Notes: a model not told the origin generated them from the sequence alone. A stretch of 64,000 bases of DNA from Streptomyces sp. NBC_00704 (GCF_036226605.1 NZ_CP109000.1:7746501-7810500); one strand, 5' to 3'; counted from the stretch's first letter, positions 1 through 8,516 are shown. Numbers and translations are program-made.

Positions 1-96
1 GGCGAGGAGCACCTGCACGGTGCGCAGGGCGATCCGCGCACGACGACCGCGAGCGGCGGGGGCGACAGAGGCGACGGGGGCGGTGGTCTCGGACAT
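1..96 (-). CDS. DoxX-like membrane protein, N-terminal part only
   Basis: Only the first 32 codons lie in the window; the gene runs off its left edge. An ATG at 94-96 (read leftward) follows an AGGAG box six bases upstream. The N-terminus is an Ala/Thr/Val-rich leader, then an Arg-rich stretch (GRRARIALRT) and the start of a hydrophobic helix (VQVLLA). That pattern is typical of Streptomyces DoxX-family proteins, small four-helix membrane proteins linked to redox or thiol stress. The family call rests on this short N-terminus alone, so another small membrane protein is possible. Confidence 0.5.
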   Translation of the reverse strand, partial: MSETTAPVASVAPAARGRRARIALRTVQVLLA

Positions 97-418
97 CTGG
101 ATCTCCTGTGCTGCGCGGGTCGATGAGCGGTACGTGCTGAGTCACAGGGATAGACCAGGCGTTGCGACAGAACTCATCGGTCCTACGGCGCGAACTGTCC
201 GTGCCCCGGGTACCAGCCCCACACTCCCGCAGACGGCCCCCCGGCTGTCCCCTCCGAAGCCGCACGCCGAGCAGCCTCTCCACCTCACCTCTATGTGTGG
301 GGCCGCGAACACGGGTAGGGGCGGTCGGCGGCAATGCCGTCGATGTGCGGCAGAGTGCCGTGCCCTCCCGGACCTGGGTGCCCCTTCAGGGAGCACCCTT
401 CGGGGGAGTGCCCCCTTC
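97..418. other. Intergenic leader region, no gene seen
   Basis: This is the upstream region of the leftward membrane-protein gene and probably carries its promoter. Open frames here have no recognisable protein character. The leftward AraC relic ends at its right border. Confidence 0.5.
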
Positions 419-684
419 TCAAGGACGGAAAGCGCGGCGGTAGGTGTCGGGTGGGACGCCCACTGCGGTGGAAGTGGCGGCGCAGGGTGGGGGCGGTGCC
501 CATGCCGGTGGCCGCGCCGATGGTGTCCACGGTGGCGTCGGTGGTCTCCAGCAGTTCCTGGGCGTGGCGAATGCGCTGGGTGTGGAGCCATCGCAGAGGC
601 GTGGTGCCGGTGAGGTGCCTGAAGCGGCGGCCGAGGTGACGGGAGCTCATGCGGGCCTGGCGGGCCAGGTCCTCCAGGGTGCCG
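419..684 (-). pseudogene. AraC/GlxA-type regulator, broken C-terminal HTH part
   Basis: Leftward reading gives an AraC-type DNA-binding domain: LEDLARQA, then MSSRHLGRRFRHLTGTTP, LRWLHTQRIRHAQELLE and a second helix-turn-helix around TVDTIGAATGMG, PTLRRHFHRS. This is the C-terminal third of a GlxA-like AraC regulator. Near 460 the frame shifts: the normal family ending (VGVPPDTYRRAF, then stop at 419-421) continues in a different frame. The N-terminal sensing domain is missing and is replaced directly by the end of a SnoaL-like gene. An ATG at 650 could still be translated, but the product would lose its normal end. Confidence 0.7.
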
Positions 685-801
685 TCAGGCGGCGGAGCCG
701 GCCGTGAGTTGGTCCATGATGTCGGTCCGGTTGTAGTGGGCCCGCTTCTCGATGATCTTCCCGTCCTTGAACGTGAACAGGTTGAACATGGAAAAGCGCA
801 T
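685..801 (-). pseudogene. SnoaL/NTF2-like protein, C-terminal relic
   Basis: Leftward reading ends in FTFKDGKIIEKRAHYNRTD, followed by IMDQLTAGSAA and a stop at 685. This is the typical last strand and helix of SnoaL/NTF2-fold proteins, which are normally about 130 residues. Only about 39 residues remain and the upstream sequence is not SnoaL-like. Its stop codon abuts the AraC HTH relic, so two unrelated gene ends were joined by a deletion. Confidence 0.65.
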
Positions 802-858
802 GTGCGCTCCGCGCGGGGGGATGCTCTGGCACGGCGCAGGGACGCCGCGAGGGGGTGC

Positions 859-902
859 TGCCCGGGGCGGGGCCCGGCGTGTGGCGGACCCCGCCCCGGG
901 CA
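859..902 (-). terminator. Strong hairpin after the MBL hydrolase gene
   Basis: Bases 859-872 and 889-902 form a perfect 14-bp GC-only stem with a 16-base loop. It lies 33 bases past the stop of the leftward MBL hydrolase. There is no clear T-run, as is common for actinobacterial terminators. Confidence 0.65.
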
Positions 903-934
903 CCAGGTCTCGGTTCCTGGACGGCGGTCCGGGC

Positions 935-1723
935 TCAGGCGCGCTGCGCCCAGTCCTGGTCCAGACGGTCGGTCAGGCCCGCGGCGTCGAAGGCTGCCTC
1001 CAGCTCGTCGCGCCCCTCTGTGAAGTGGGCCCAGCTGTCGTGGTGGACCGGGACGACGCGACGGGCGTCAAGAATCCGGGTGGCCTCGGCGGCCTGCGCG
1101 CTGTCCAGGACGATCAGCCCACCGTCGAAGAGCATGGGGAAGCGGGGCGCGCCGGCGAACAGGAGGGCGGTGTCGATCGGGGCGAAGCGCACGGCGATCT
1201 CCCTGACCGCGTCGAGCGAGGCGTTGTCGCCGCTGACGTAGACCGTCGGCAGGCCCTCGCCCGTCAGGACGAAGCCGACGACCTGGCCGGCGAACGGCTC
1301 GACCTCCTCACGCGCGCCGGGGCCGTGGATGGCGGGAACCCCGGTCACCGTGATGGTGCCGCCGCCCGAACGCTCCAGCTCGACCGTCTCCCAGTCGGCC
1401 AGGCCCTTGGCCTTCTGCCCGAGGCGCTCGCCGCCGCCGGGTGTGGTCAGGGTGAGGGGGACGTCGGCGAGCAGGGCGCGGCCGGAGGTGTCGAGGTTGT
1501 CGGCGTGCTCGTCGTGGGAGAGCAGGACCACGTCAATGGGGCCGAGGTCGGCAGGGGTAGTGGTGGAGGGGGCGGTCTTGGTCAGCGTCGGGCCGGGAGA
1601 GGCGTAGTCGCCGGGGCCGTCGAAGGTCGGGTCGGTCAGGAAGCGCAGGCCGCCGTACTCGAACAGGGCGGTCGGACCGCCGAACGTGCGGACCGGGAAC
1701 TGGTTGGCGTTGAGCTGGGACAT
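935..1723 (-). CDS. MBL-fold metal-dependent hydrolase (UlaG-like)
   Basis: A 262-residue cytoplasmic protein of the metallo-beta-lactamase fold, in the UlaG-like branch. The N-terminal strand GGPTALFEYGGLRFLTDPTF leads into VVLLSHDEHADNLD, a variant of the usual HxHxDH metal motif in which the first His is replaced (SHDEHAD). Later signatures are VYVSGDNA and the C-terminal VVPVHHDSWAHF metal-ligand region. The ATG at 1723 has a GGAGACG ribosome site, which is better than an upstream in-frame GTG. The gene diverges from a CGNR zinc-finger protein, probably its regulator. Substrate unknown; such enzymes may act on lactones or phosphoesters. Confidence 0.85.
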   Translation of the reverse strand: MSQLNANQFPVRTFGGPTALFEYGGLRFLTDPTFDGPGDYASPGPTLTKTAPSTTTPADLGPIDVVLLSHDEHADNLDTSGRALLADVPLTLTTPGGGERLGQKAKGLADWETVELERSGGGTITVTGVPAIHGPGAREEVEPFAGQVVGFVLTGEGLPTVYVSGDNASLDAVREIAVRFAPIDTALLFAGAPRFPMLFDGGLIVLDSAQAAEATRILDARRVVPVHHDSWAHFTEGRDELEAAFDAAGLTDRLDQDWAQRA

Positions 1724-1807
1724 CACGTCTCCGTCTCTCACGAAAAAAACCTGCGGTTAACGTGACGCCAGGCTAGGCAGGCGTCACGGAAAAACGCAAG
1801 AGCTACC

Positions 1808-2425
1808 ATGAGAGGCATGGATGACGCCCTGACCGCCGACGTGGCGCCGACCGCTCTGCCCCCGGCACCGGGTGCCGACCGGTACCGCTCCCTGGACTTC
1901 GCCGACACCGCGGCCACCCTGCCCGCCGGCCAGAGCTACGACCTGCTCGCCGCCCCGGAAACCGCCATGCGCTGGCTCGCCGCCCACGACCTGACCACCC
2001 CGGACGTGCAGCTGTACGAGGTGTGCGCGCAGCGGATGCGTACCCTGCGCGCCCACATCCGCGTCCTGTTCGCCGCCCGCGTCGACACCACCACCCCGCC
2101 CCAGGAATCCCTGCGCGCGGTGAACGAGGCCCTCACTGCCGTGCCCACCGCCCCCCTCCTCGCCTGGGACGGGGGCCGAGGACTGCGCCGCGTCCAGGCG
2201 CACCCCACCGACCAGGCCGTCAACCACGCACTGGCGACCCTCGCCGCCGACGCCGCCGACCTGCTCACCGGTCCCGACGCCGGCATCCTCGCCGCCTGCG
2301 GATCAGCCCCCTGTGACCGGTTCCTCCTGCGCACCCACGGCCGGCGCCACTGGTGCTCCACACGCTGCGGCGACCGCGTCCGTGCCGCCCGCGCCTACGC
2401 CCGGCGCAGCGGCGCCTCGGGCTGA
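1808..2425 (+). CDS. CGNR zinc-finger (ABATE domain) protein
   Basis: A 205-residue protein. The N-terminal part (LPAGQSYDLLAAPETAMRWL) is a stress-induced ABATE-type domain. The C-terminus holds the CGNR zinc finger, with C-x4-C in ACGSAPCDRFLL and C-x3-C in HWCSTRCGDRVRAARAYARR, ending in the usual basic tail. Proteins of this type are regarded as putative transcription regulators. It is transcribed away from the MBL hydrolase with an 84-base shared promoter region, so regulation of that enzyme is the simplest reading. An alternative ATG lies three codons downstream. The last motif is slightly unusual: CGDR replaces the canonical CGNR. Confidence 0.85.
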   Translation: MRGMDDALTADVAPTALPPAPGADRYRSLDFADTAATLPAGQSYDLLAAPETAMRWLAAHDLTTPDVQLYEVCAQRMRTLRAHIRVLFAARVDTTTPPQESLRAVNEALTAVPTAPLLAWDGGRGLRRVQAHPTDQAVNHALATLAADAADLLTGPDAGILAACGSAPCDRFLLRTHGRRHWCSTRCGDRVRAARAYARRSGASG

Positions 2426-2968
2426 CGCCCCCAGGGCCCTCCTGCGGACCGCCCGGTGGTCACGCGAAGCACCTTCAGCAGGCTGCTTCCGGTTGCCAAC
2501 CGGCAGCCGGCACTCGATCACTGAAGATCGCTACTTTGACTCGGGCTCTCTCGCAAACGCTCCTTTGCGCGAGCAAGATCAATCCCGGACCGCCGGACCC
2601 CCACTGATCCCGGATTCGTTCGCAGAATTCGTTCTCACTGAAGAGCGAGAGCCAGTCCGTTCTGAGACTTGCATTGTGCGAAAGTCCGGGCCCATGACGG
2701 CCCCTCAGCACCCTCATCCGACCGATCGGTCGGACGAGAACGACGTCGGACAGCACGCCTGCCCGAAGGGCGACGCACAACCCGGCTCGCCCGGCCGCTC
2801 GCGCGGCGGCGCGGTCGCCTTCGCCCACCACACCCGCCGCTTCACTGTCGTGCCCCGGCTGAAGAAGGGGCTGCGGGTCTCCATCCCGGCCGACCGCGGC
2901 CCGGACCGGCCGTGGCGGCCGGGCACGCCGCCGCCGGCGCCGATCAACACCCGGACCTGCCGAGCGCG
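2426..2968. other. Gene-free stretch before a recombinase relic
   Basis: About 540 bases with no convincing gene. The part from 2500 to 2700 is less GC-rich than its surroundings, including runs such as GATCGCTACTTTGACTC, which suggests foreign or decayed DNA. A rightward open stretch around 2813-2960 is continuous with the recombinase relic but matches no family I know. Confidence 0.4.
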
Positions 2969-3189
2969 GACATCCGTATCGGCTACGCAAGATGCTCGGC
3001 CCTCGGGCAGGAACTCGACTCCCAGCTCGACGCGTCAGCAAGCACGGCATCCCCCGCGACAAGATCTTCACCGCGAAGATCAGCACCCGCGTCCGCGGAC
3101 GGCCGAAGTTCGAGGAGGCGCTGCGGACGGCGCGGGATGTCAAGGCGCACGCCCCGCACTGCCGCGTCGTTTTACCCTGTACGGCCTGA
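2969..3189 (+). pseudogene. Serine recombinase (resolvase) N-terminal relic
   Basis: The reading starts DIRIGYARCSALGQELDSQL, the classic resolvase/invertase N-terminus (catalytic serine position in YARCS). A roughly two-base loss near 3030 shifts the frame, after which SKHGIPRDKIFTAKISTRV and RPKFEEALRTARDVKAHAPH continue. A second shift near 3165 destroys the rest, and the DNA-binding domain is absent. It is a dead fragment of a Tn3/IS607-type site-specific recombinase and marks past mobile-element activity. Confidence 0.75.
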
Positions 3190-3259
3190 TCGTGCTGAGC
3201 GGCTTCGGGTAATGGACAGGCGGTCCAGGCGCCCGTGCGCCGCCGTGAGCCGCCGTGAG

Positions 3260-3297
3260 CCGGGCGCCGCCCCCTCGCACGGGGGAGCGGCGCCCGG
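3260..3297 (-). terminator. Long GC hairpin after the amino-acid oxidase gene
   Basis: CCGGGCGCCGC on the left pairs with GCGGCGCCCGG on the right, and the inner part pairs C-run with G-run around TCGCA. It sits just past the stop of the leftward oxidase gene. Confidence 0.75.
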
Positions 3298-3303
3298 CGC
3301 GGT

Positions 3304-5334
3304 TCATGCCGAGTGGACCTCCAGGGCGGCGCGCACGGCGGACTCCAGCGCTCCCTCGATCCACGCCGGTTTCACGGAGGTGTGGTCGCCCGCGAAGTGC
3401 AGTGGCCCCTCGGGGGCCGGGATGGAGGTGAGCAGCTCCGTGTGCTGGCCGGGCAGCAGCACGGACGCCTCGCCGTAGGCGTACGGGTCGCGCATCCAGC
3501 TCTGGGTGCGGCCCGCGCCGGTGTAGAAGACCTCGATCCGCTGGCCGTACACCTCCTGGAGCCCGCACAGGGCGTGCGGGTAGCGGGCCTCGTCGTCCAG
3601 GGAGTCCCAGCGCAGGGCGTCGTCCGCCCAGCTGTAGGACGCCAGGACGACCCCGCCGGCGCTGCCGGGCACCGGGTGCGACGGCTGGTACATGAACCGG
3701 TTGGCGTTGTCCGAGACCGAGCCGCCGCCGACGACGTCGACCGCGGCCGGCTGGTCGCGGGTGACGGCGCGGTTCGCGGCGTAGTGGGTGCGCTGGCCGG
3801 CGGTGATGTGGCCGGACGGGACGGACGGGTGGGCGCCGAGCAGGCGGCCGTCGTCCGGGGTCCGTCCGGCGCGGTAGGCGTCGTACAGTCCGGGATCGAT
3901 GCGGCCCAGCTCCCGCTTCCAGTCGGCCTCGTCGAACTCCCACCAGCGGCGGCTGAACTCCAGCAGCACCTTGGTCGCGCAGTCGTAGTGCAGCTCGGTG
4001 ACCGCCCGGCGCTTGGTGTACGACATCGGCGGGCTGACCTGCACGTGCCGCAGGCCGGAGAAGGGCACGGTCACCACCGCCGCGTCCGCCGTGAACTGCT
4101 CGCGCACGACCGGGCCGCCCCGTCCCTCGGAGACGGTGTCCACCCACACCTGGGGTCCCCGGGCGCGTACGTGCCGGGTGTCGCTGCCGGCCCGGCCGGG
4201 ATCGGGGTCGTAGTACTCGATCCGGGTCACCCGCCGGTCGAACCGCACGGTGTCGCGGACCTTGGCCAGCAGGGCGTCGGGCAGGACGGCCGTGCCGCCC
4301 TCCAGCTCCCAGAACGCGGTGTCCGGGCTGATCAGGGAGGACCCGATGAAGCTGTGCACGAAGGACAGCGGCAGCCGAGAGGTGAGGTTCTCCACGGTGC
4401 CGATCAGGTCGACCGTCCGCTCGTCGAGGCCCGCGTGCTCGGTCAGGAAGCGGAACATCGACCAGTCGCCGAACCGCTGGACCACCCTGGCCCAGCCCTG
4501 GATGCGTTCGGGCAGCGGCTTGTCGGTGCGTTTGCCGTCCGGCCCGAGCGTGCTGAACTCGTCGCGCACCGGGTCGAGGACCGAGCGCAGGATGGCCGCG
4601 GCCGGCGTGTCCCAGCGGGCGCGCGGGACGCCGAAGGAGCGGTTGATGCGCCGGGGGGCGCGGGCGTAGTCGGCGCGGCGCATGCGCACGCCGTTGACGT
4701 GGATCCAGGTGTGCGCGGCGGGCCGTCCGTGGCCGTCCACGTCGACGTAGTAGAACGGCCGCTTCTTCAGGCCAAGTTGGCCGATGAGGTCCATCACCAG
4801 CGGGTGGCTGCCGGGCAGCCGCATCGCGCCGGCCTCGGCGTACTGGCGCGGATCGGCGAAAGGCTGCGCCGACTTCTCGTGGCCGCCGCGGCGGAACGTC
4901 TTGATGCGCCCGCCCACCCGGTTGCCGTTGGCCTCCAGGACGGTCACGTGGTGTCCGGCGCGCCGGAGCAGCCACGCCGCGACGAGGCCGGCCGGGCCCG
5001 CCCCGATGACGAGGACCTTCTTGGCCCCGGCCGTCCGGGTGCGGGGCAGGCCGTCCTTGAGCACACGCCGGTAGCCGGGGACGAGGGGCCGGCCGTCGTC
5101 GTCGACGACGAGCAGGGCCCGGGCGACGGCGAGGCAGCGGTCGAAGCCCGCGCCCCGCGCCGCGGACGGGGCCGCCGCCGGGACGGGATTGCGCGGGGGC
5201 GACTGTGCGGGCAGGGCCGCCGCACTGCCGGTGCTGAGGAAGGCGGCGGCCACGGCGGTCGTGCCCGCGGCCGTCGTGAGCGTACGTCTGGTCAGGCCGC
5301 CGTGGTCGGCGTCAGCCTGGTGAGGCTCGGTCAT
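3304..5334 (-). CDS. Secreted FAD L-amino-acid oxidase, L-glutamate-oxidase-like
   Basis: A 676-residue flavin amine oxidase. The N-terminus has a twin-arginine signal (LTRRTLTTAAG, then a hydrophobic Ala-rich segment), so export by Tat is likely. The FAD dinucleotide fold is KVLVIGAGPAGLVAAWLLRR near residue 105, followed by LEANGNRVGGRIKTF. From memory the protein resembles Streptomyces L-glutamate oxidase: AEAGAMRLPGSHPL, TSRLPLSFVHSFIG, ATKVLLEFSRRWWEF, DNANRFMYQPSHPVPG, YTGAGRTQSWMRDPYA and the C-terminal WIEGALESAVRAAL align well. Expected reaction: oxidative deamination of an L-amino acid to 2-oxoacid, ammonia and hydrogen peroxide. True glutamate specificity cannot be proven here. It is divergent from the channel-like gene. 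Confidence 0.88.
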   Translation of the reverse strand: MTEPHQADADHGGLTRRTLTTAAGTTAVAAAFLSTGSAAALPAQSPPRNPVPAAAPSAARGAGFDRCLAVARALLVVDDDGRPLVPGYRRVLKDGLPRTRTAGAKKVLVIGAGPAGLVAAWLLRRAGHHVTVLEANGNRVGGRIKTFRRGGHEKSAQPFADPRQYAEAGAMRLPGSHPLVMDLIGQLGLKKRPFYYVDVDGHGRPAAHTWIHVNGVRMRRADYARAPRRINRSFGVPRARWDTPAAAILRSVLDPVRDEFSTLGPDGKRTDKPLPERIQGWARVVQRFGDWSMFRFLTEHAGLDERTVDLIGTVENLTSRLPLSFVHSFIGSSLISPDTAFWELEGGTAVLPDALLAKVRDTVRFDRRVTRIEYYDPDPGRAGSDTRHVRARGPQVWVDTVSEGRGGPVVREQFTADAAVVTVPFSGLRHVQVSPPMSYTKRRAVTELHYDCATKVLLEFSRRWWEFDEADWKRELGRIDPGLYDAYRAGRTPDDGRLLGAHPSVPSGHITAGQRTHYAANRAVTRDQPAAVDVVGGGSVSDNANRFMYQPSHPVPGSAGGVVLASYSWADDALRWDSLDDEARYPHALCGLQEVYGQRIEVFYTGAGRTQSWMRDPYAYGEASVLLPGQHTELLTSIPAPEGPLHFAGDHTSVKPAWIEGALESAVRAALEVHSA

Positions 5335-5566
5335 GGCTCAACTTCTACGGGCCCGCCGGACCGGTTCGCTCCGAGTCGTGGTGAATTGCCACGGACGAGG
5401 GAAAGCCCCTGTTCAAACCGATGCGGACCGGGTGCGCAGGGGCACGCGGGGGCGGGTGCCTGCCCCCGGTTACGGCAAAGGGATGAATCGCGCCCCCGTG
5501 CCGCCCGGCGCGCGAGGCCGGTCAGGACACTGCCCCCTACAGACCTGCGCGCGGAAGGGGAAATCA

Positions 5567-7546
5567 GTGGAACAGCGGCCCGGGGCGGGTGCCCGAGCGC
5601 GGTACTGGTTCGACACGACCATGGCGCGCGGCACCTCGGCCCTGGTGGGCTGGCTGGTGCTGGTCTGCCTGGCCGTCGTCGTCCCCGCGAGCGCGGCCCT
5701 GGTGTGGACGAGCGGGCACGCCCCCGCCACCCTCTCCGGGAAGGTGGCGGCGATCTGGCGCCTGACCGGGGAGACGATGCGGCTGGGCGGCGCCACCGGC
5801 AGTCCGGCCGGGGTGGCGCTGTCGGTGCTGCTGGCCCTGGTCGCCCTGGTGTACGTCTCGACCCTCGTCGGTCTCATCACGACCGGGCTCACCGAGCGGC
5901 TCATCGCCCTGCGGCGCGGCCGCTCCAAGCTCCTGGAGCGCGGCCACGTGGTGGTGCTGGGCTGGTCGGAACAGGTCTTCACGGTGGTGAGCGAACTGGT
6001 CGCGGCGGGCGCCAACCAGCGGCGGTCGGCCGTGGCGATCCTGGCCGACCGGGACAAGACGGCCATGGAGGAGTCCCTGCAGAGCAAGGTCGGCCCGACC
6101 GGCCGGACCCGGCTGATCTGCCGCAGCGGTCCGTCGGCCGACCCGGCCGTGCTGGCGCTGACCAGTCCGGCCACCGCCGACTCGGTGATCGTGCTGCCGC
6201 CCGACGCGTCCCGCGGCGACGCGGACGTCGTCAAGGCGCTGCTGGCCCTGCGGGCGACGGCGCGCGGGGGCGACGCCACCGTGCCCGTCGTGGCGGCGGT
6301 CCGCGACAGCCGCTACCTGCTCGCGGCCCGCCTGGCCGCCGGGTCCCGGGGCGTCGTCCTGGAGAGCGACACCGTCACCGCCCGGCTGATCGCGCAGGCG
6401 GCGCGCCGCCCGGGACTGTCCCTGGTCCACCGCGACCTGCTCGACTTCGCCGGGGACGAGTTCTACCCGGCCGCCCACCCGTCCCTGGCCGGCCGGGAGT
6501 TCGGCGAGGCGCTGCTCTCCTACGGCAACGCCAGCGCGGTCGGGCTGATCCGTGGCGGGGTGCCCTGGCTGAACCCGCCCGCGCGGACGGTGCTCGAACC
6601 CGACGACCAGCTCCTCGTCATCGCCGCCGACGACGACACCGCCGAGCTCGCCGACTGCGCGTCGCTGGTCGACGAGCGGTCCGTGGCGGGCCCCCGGCCG
6701 TCGGAGACCCGGCCGGAGCGGCTGTTGGTGCTCGGTTGGAACCGCCGCGCACCCCTCGTCCTGCGGGAGTGGGGCCGCAACGCACCCCCGGGTTCGGTGG
6801 CCGACGTGGTGGCGGACGAGGACGAGGCCGTGGTGCGGGCCGCCTGCGACGACGACAGGGACGTCGGCGACGGTGACGGTGAGGGTGACGGCCCTGGCTG
6901 GACCTGTGTGGCCCTCAGGGGCGACACCACCCGCCCGGAGACCCTGGCCGGCCTGGACCTCGGCTCCTACGACAGCGTCATCGTGCTCGGCCAGGAGCCA
7001 CGGGCCGGTGAGCCTCCCGAGGAGCCGGACACCCGCACGCTCGTCACCCTGCTCGTCCTGCGCCACCTCGAACGGCGCACCGGCCGGGAGCTGCCGGTGG
7101 TCACCGAGCTCACCGACGACGCCAACCGGCCCCTCGCCCCGCTCGGCCCCGGAGCGGACGTGATCATCAGCGGCAAGCTCATCGGGCTGCTGATGGCGCA
7201 GATCTCTCAGAACCCCCACCTGGCCGACGTGTTCGACGAACTGTTCTCGGCCGACGGCACGCAGATCCACCTGCGGTCGGCCGCCGACTACGTCGTGACC
7301 GGCCACGAGACGTCCTTCGCCACGGTCGTCGCGGCGGCACGCGCCCGGGGCGAGTGCGCCGTCGGCTACCGCAGCCGCGCCGACGCCCGCCGGGCCCCCG
7401 GGTACGGGCTGCGCCTCAATCCGCCCAAGGCGGACCGCCGGCGCTGGTCCGACGGCGACGAGGTGGTCGTCATCGCCGGGGAGGGACGGCGCGGTGCCGT
7501 CAGGAGCGGCGGACTCCCGCTTCCTCGCCGTACTCACCGGGGATGA
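5567..7546 (+). CDS. CASTOR/POLLUX-type ion channel protein with RCK-like domains
   Basis: A 659-residue membrane protein. Start chosen at GTG 5567 behind GGAAGGGG; the frame is open further upstream, but that stretch has no protein character. Two hydrophobic segments lie near the N-terminus (ALVGWLVLVCLAVVVPASAA and VALSVLLALVALVYVSTLVG), separated by a pore-like loop. A Rossmann/RCK-type region follows (HVVVLGWSEQVFTVVSELVA) and a second one later (RLLVLGWNRRAPLVLREWG), with VIISGKLIGLLMAQISQNP near the end. This matches bacterial relatives of plant CASTOR/POLLUX channels. An Asp/Gly-rich insert (DVGDGDGEGDG) sits near residue 440. Ion selectivity is unknown. Confidence 0.85.
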   Translation: MEQRPGAGARARYWFDTTMARGTSALVGWLVLVCLAVVVPASAALVWTSGHAPATLSGKVAAIWRLTGETMRLGGATGSPAGVALSVLLALVALVYVSTLVGLITTGLTERLIALRRGRSKLLERGHVVVLGWSEQVFTVVSELVAAGANQRRSAVAILADRDKTAMEESLQSKVGPTGRTRLICRSGPSADPAVLALTSPATADSVIVLPPDASRGDADVVKALLALRATARGGDATVPVVAAVRDSRYLLAARLAAGSRGVVLESDTVTARLIAQAARRPGLSLVHRDLLDFAGDEFYPAAHPSLAGREFGEALLSYGNASAVGLIRGGVPWLNPPARTVLEPDDQLLVIAADDDTAELADCASLVDERSVAGPRPSETRPERLLVLGWNRRAPLVLREWGRNAPPGSVADVVADEDEAVVRAACDDDRDVGDGDGEGDGPGWTCVALRGDTTRPETLAGLDLGSYDSVIVLGQEPRAGEPPEEPDTRTLVTLLVLRHLERRTGRELPVVTELTDDANRPLAPLGPGADVIISGKLIGLLMAQISQNPHLADVFDELFSADGTQIHLRSAADYVVTGHETSFATVVAAARARGECAVGYRSRADARRAPGYGLRLNPPKADRRRWSDGDEVVVIAGEGRRGAVRSGGLPLPRRTHRG

Positions 7547-7875
7547 TCACGTCGAAGGGGGCGCCCGCGAAGAGGCGTATCGCCCGCAGGGTGGCGCGGC
7601 TCACCGCAAGGGGCATCGAATGGGCCGACGGCTCACACGCTGACGCGGACGCCGTCATCCGGTGCACCGGCTTCCGCCCGGCCCTGCCCCACCTGACCCC
7701 GCTGGGCCTTCGCCAGGCACGGGGCCACATCTCGACCGAGGGCACGCACGCCGTGCACGAGCCGCGCCTGCACCTGCTCGGCTACGGCGACCGGACCGGG
7801 CCGGCCTCCGCCACGCCGATCGGGGTGGGCCGTCCCGCCCCCGACACGGCACGCCGAATCACCGGACGGCTGTAA
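7543..7875 (+). pseudogene. Flavin monooxygenase (ArsO-like), C-terminal relic
   Basis: An ATG-started frame of 110 codons. From about residue 22 it carries the C-terminal signature of flavin-containing monooxygenases: GIEWADGSHADADAVIRCTG, FRPALPHLTPLGL, HISTEGTHAVHEPRLHLLGY, then GPASATPIGVG. The FAD- and NADPH-binding halves (about 250 residues) are missing, so it is a truncated relic. Its position beside arsR and an intact arsO-like gene suggests it was a second monooxygenase of the same island. The first 20 codons have no family likeness. Confidence 0.7.
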
Positions 7876-7919
7876 GCCGGCCCCCGCGTCAGACGGCCGG
7901 CTCCGCCCCCGCGTCCAAG

Positions 7920-8291
7920 TCAGGCGGCGGCCGCCGTTGTCAGCAGCTTGCCCATGGCGGCGAGCACGGACGGCTCGACGCGGTAGTAGACCCAGGTGCC
8001 GCGCCGCTCGGAGGTGAGCAGGCCGGCTTCCTTGAGCTTCTTCAGGTGGTGGGAGACGGTGGGCTGGGAGACGCCGACGTCGGAGATGTCGCACACGCAT
8101 GCCTCGCCGCCCTCGTGCGAGGCGACCGCGGAGAACAGGCGCAGCCGGACGGGGTCACCGAGCGCCTTGAACATCCGAGCGGCCGTCTCCGCCTCCTCGG
8201 CGGTGAAGGGGCGCTCGGTGAGCGGCGGGCAGCACGGCGCCGCGCTCTGGTCGGCGGGCTCGAGCAGCGGCAGCACCTTGGCATTCGACAT
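7920..8291 (-). CDS. arsR: ArsR-family arsenic-type repressor
   Basis: A 123-residue winged-helix repressor. MFKALGDPVRLRLFSAV is the typical N-terminal helix pair. ACVCDISDVGVSQPTVSHHL holds the ELCVCDL-like C-x-C motif that binds As(III)/Sb(III) in the classical ArsR site and runs into the recognition helix. VYYRVEPSVLAAMGKLL closes the wing. An extra CysCys pair (APCCPP) sits near residue 20. Start at ATG 8291, inside an operator-like dyad, which implies autorepression; a longer frame reading through from 8459 is not supported. It is divergent from arsO, which carries the same dyad. Confidence 0.9.
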   Translation of the reverse strand: MSNAKVLPLLEPADQSAAPCCPPLTERPFTAEEAETAARMFKALGDPVRLRLFSAVASHEGGEACVCDISDVGVSQPTVSHHLKKLKEAGLLTSERRGTWVYYRVEPSVLAAMGKLLTTAAAA

Positions 8292-8315
8292 GCGTCTATG
8301 TTGACATACGTCGAA
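8284..8315. promoter_or_regulatory. ArsR operator copy 1, overlapping the arsR start
   Basis: TTCGAC (8284-8289) and GTCGAA (8310-8315) form an inverted repeat around TCTATGTTGAC. The arsR start codon (8289-8291) lies inside it, as expected for autorepression. The same core recurs at 8485-8516. Confidence 0.7.
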
Positions 8316-8484
8316 CCAGGGGGCGAGGGTCGCCTGCTTCAGCGGCGCGCGAGCGCGGCGGCCGGACGCCGGGCGGCGCGGACGGCGTCCCGCCAGCGGT
8401 GCAGGCCCCGGCCGAGAACAGTGTCCGCCGCCGATCATCATGACGTCGACGTGCTCCATGCGCAGACCCCTGGACCCCCCTGGA

Positions 8485-8516
8485 TTCGATGAATGTCTAT
8501 GTTGACGCCCGTCGAA
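8485..8516. promoter_or_regulatory. ArsR operator copy 2, upstream of arsO
   Basis: TTCGAT (8485-8490) and GTCGAA (8511-8516) flank GTCTATGTTGAC, identical in core and spacing to copy 1. TTGACG at 8502-8507 with TAATGC 16 bases later could be the arsO promoter, which bound repressor would cover. A further CGTCGAA half-site lies near 8551. Confidence 0.7.

Noticed and set aside
3313..6876. Rightward 1187-codon frame across the oxidase and channel genes
   Set aside because: Composition is Gly/Arg/Val-rich without domains; both real genes lie on it in other frames.
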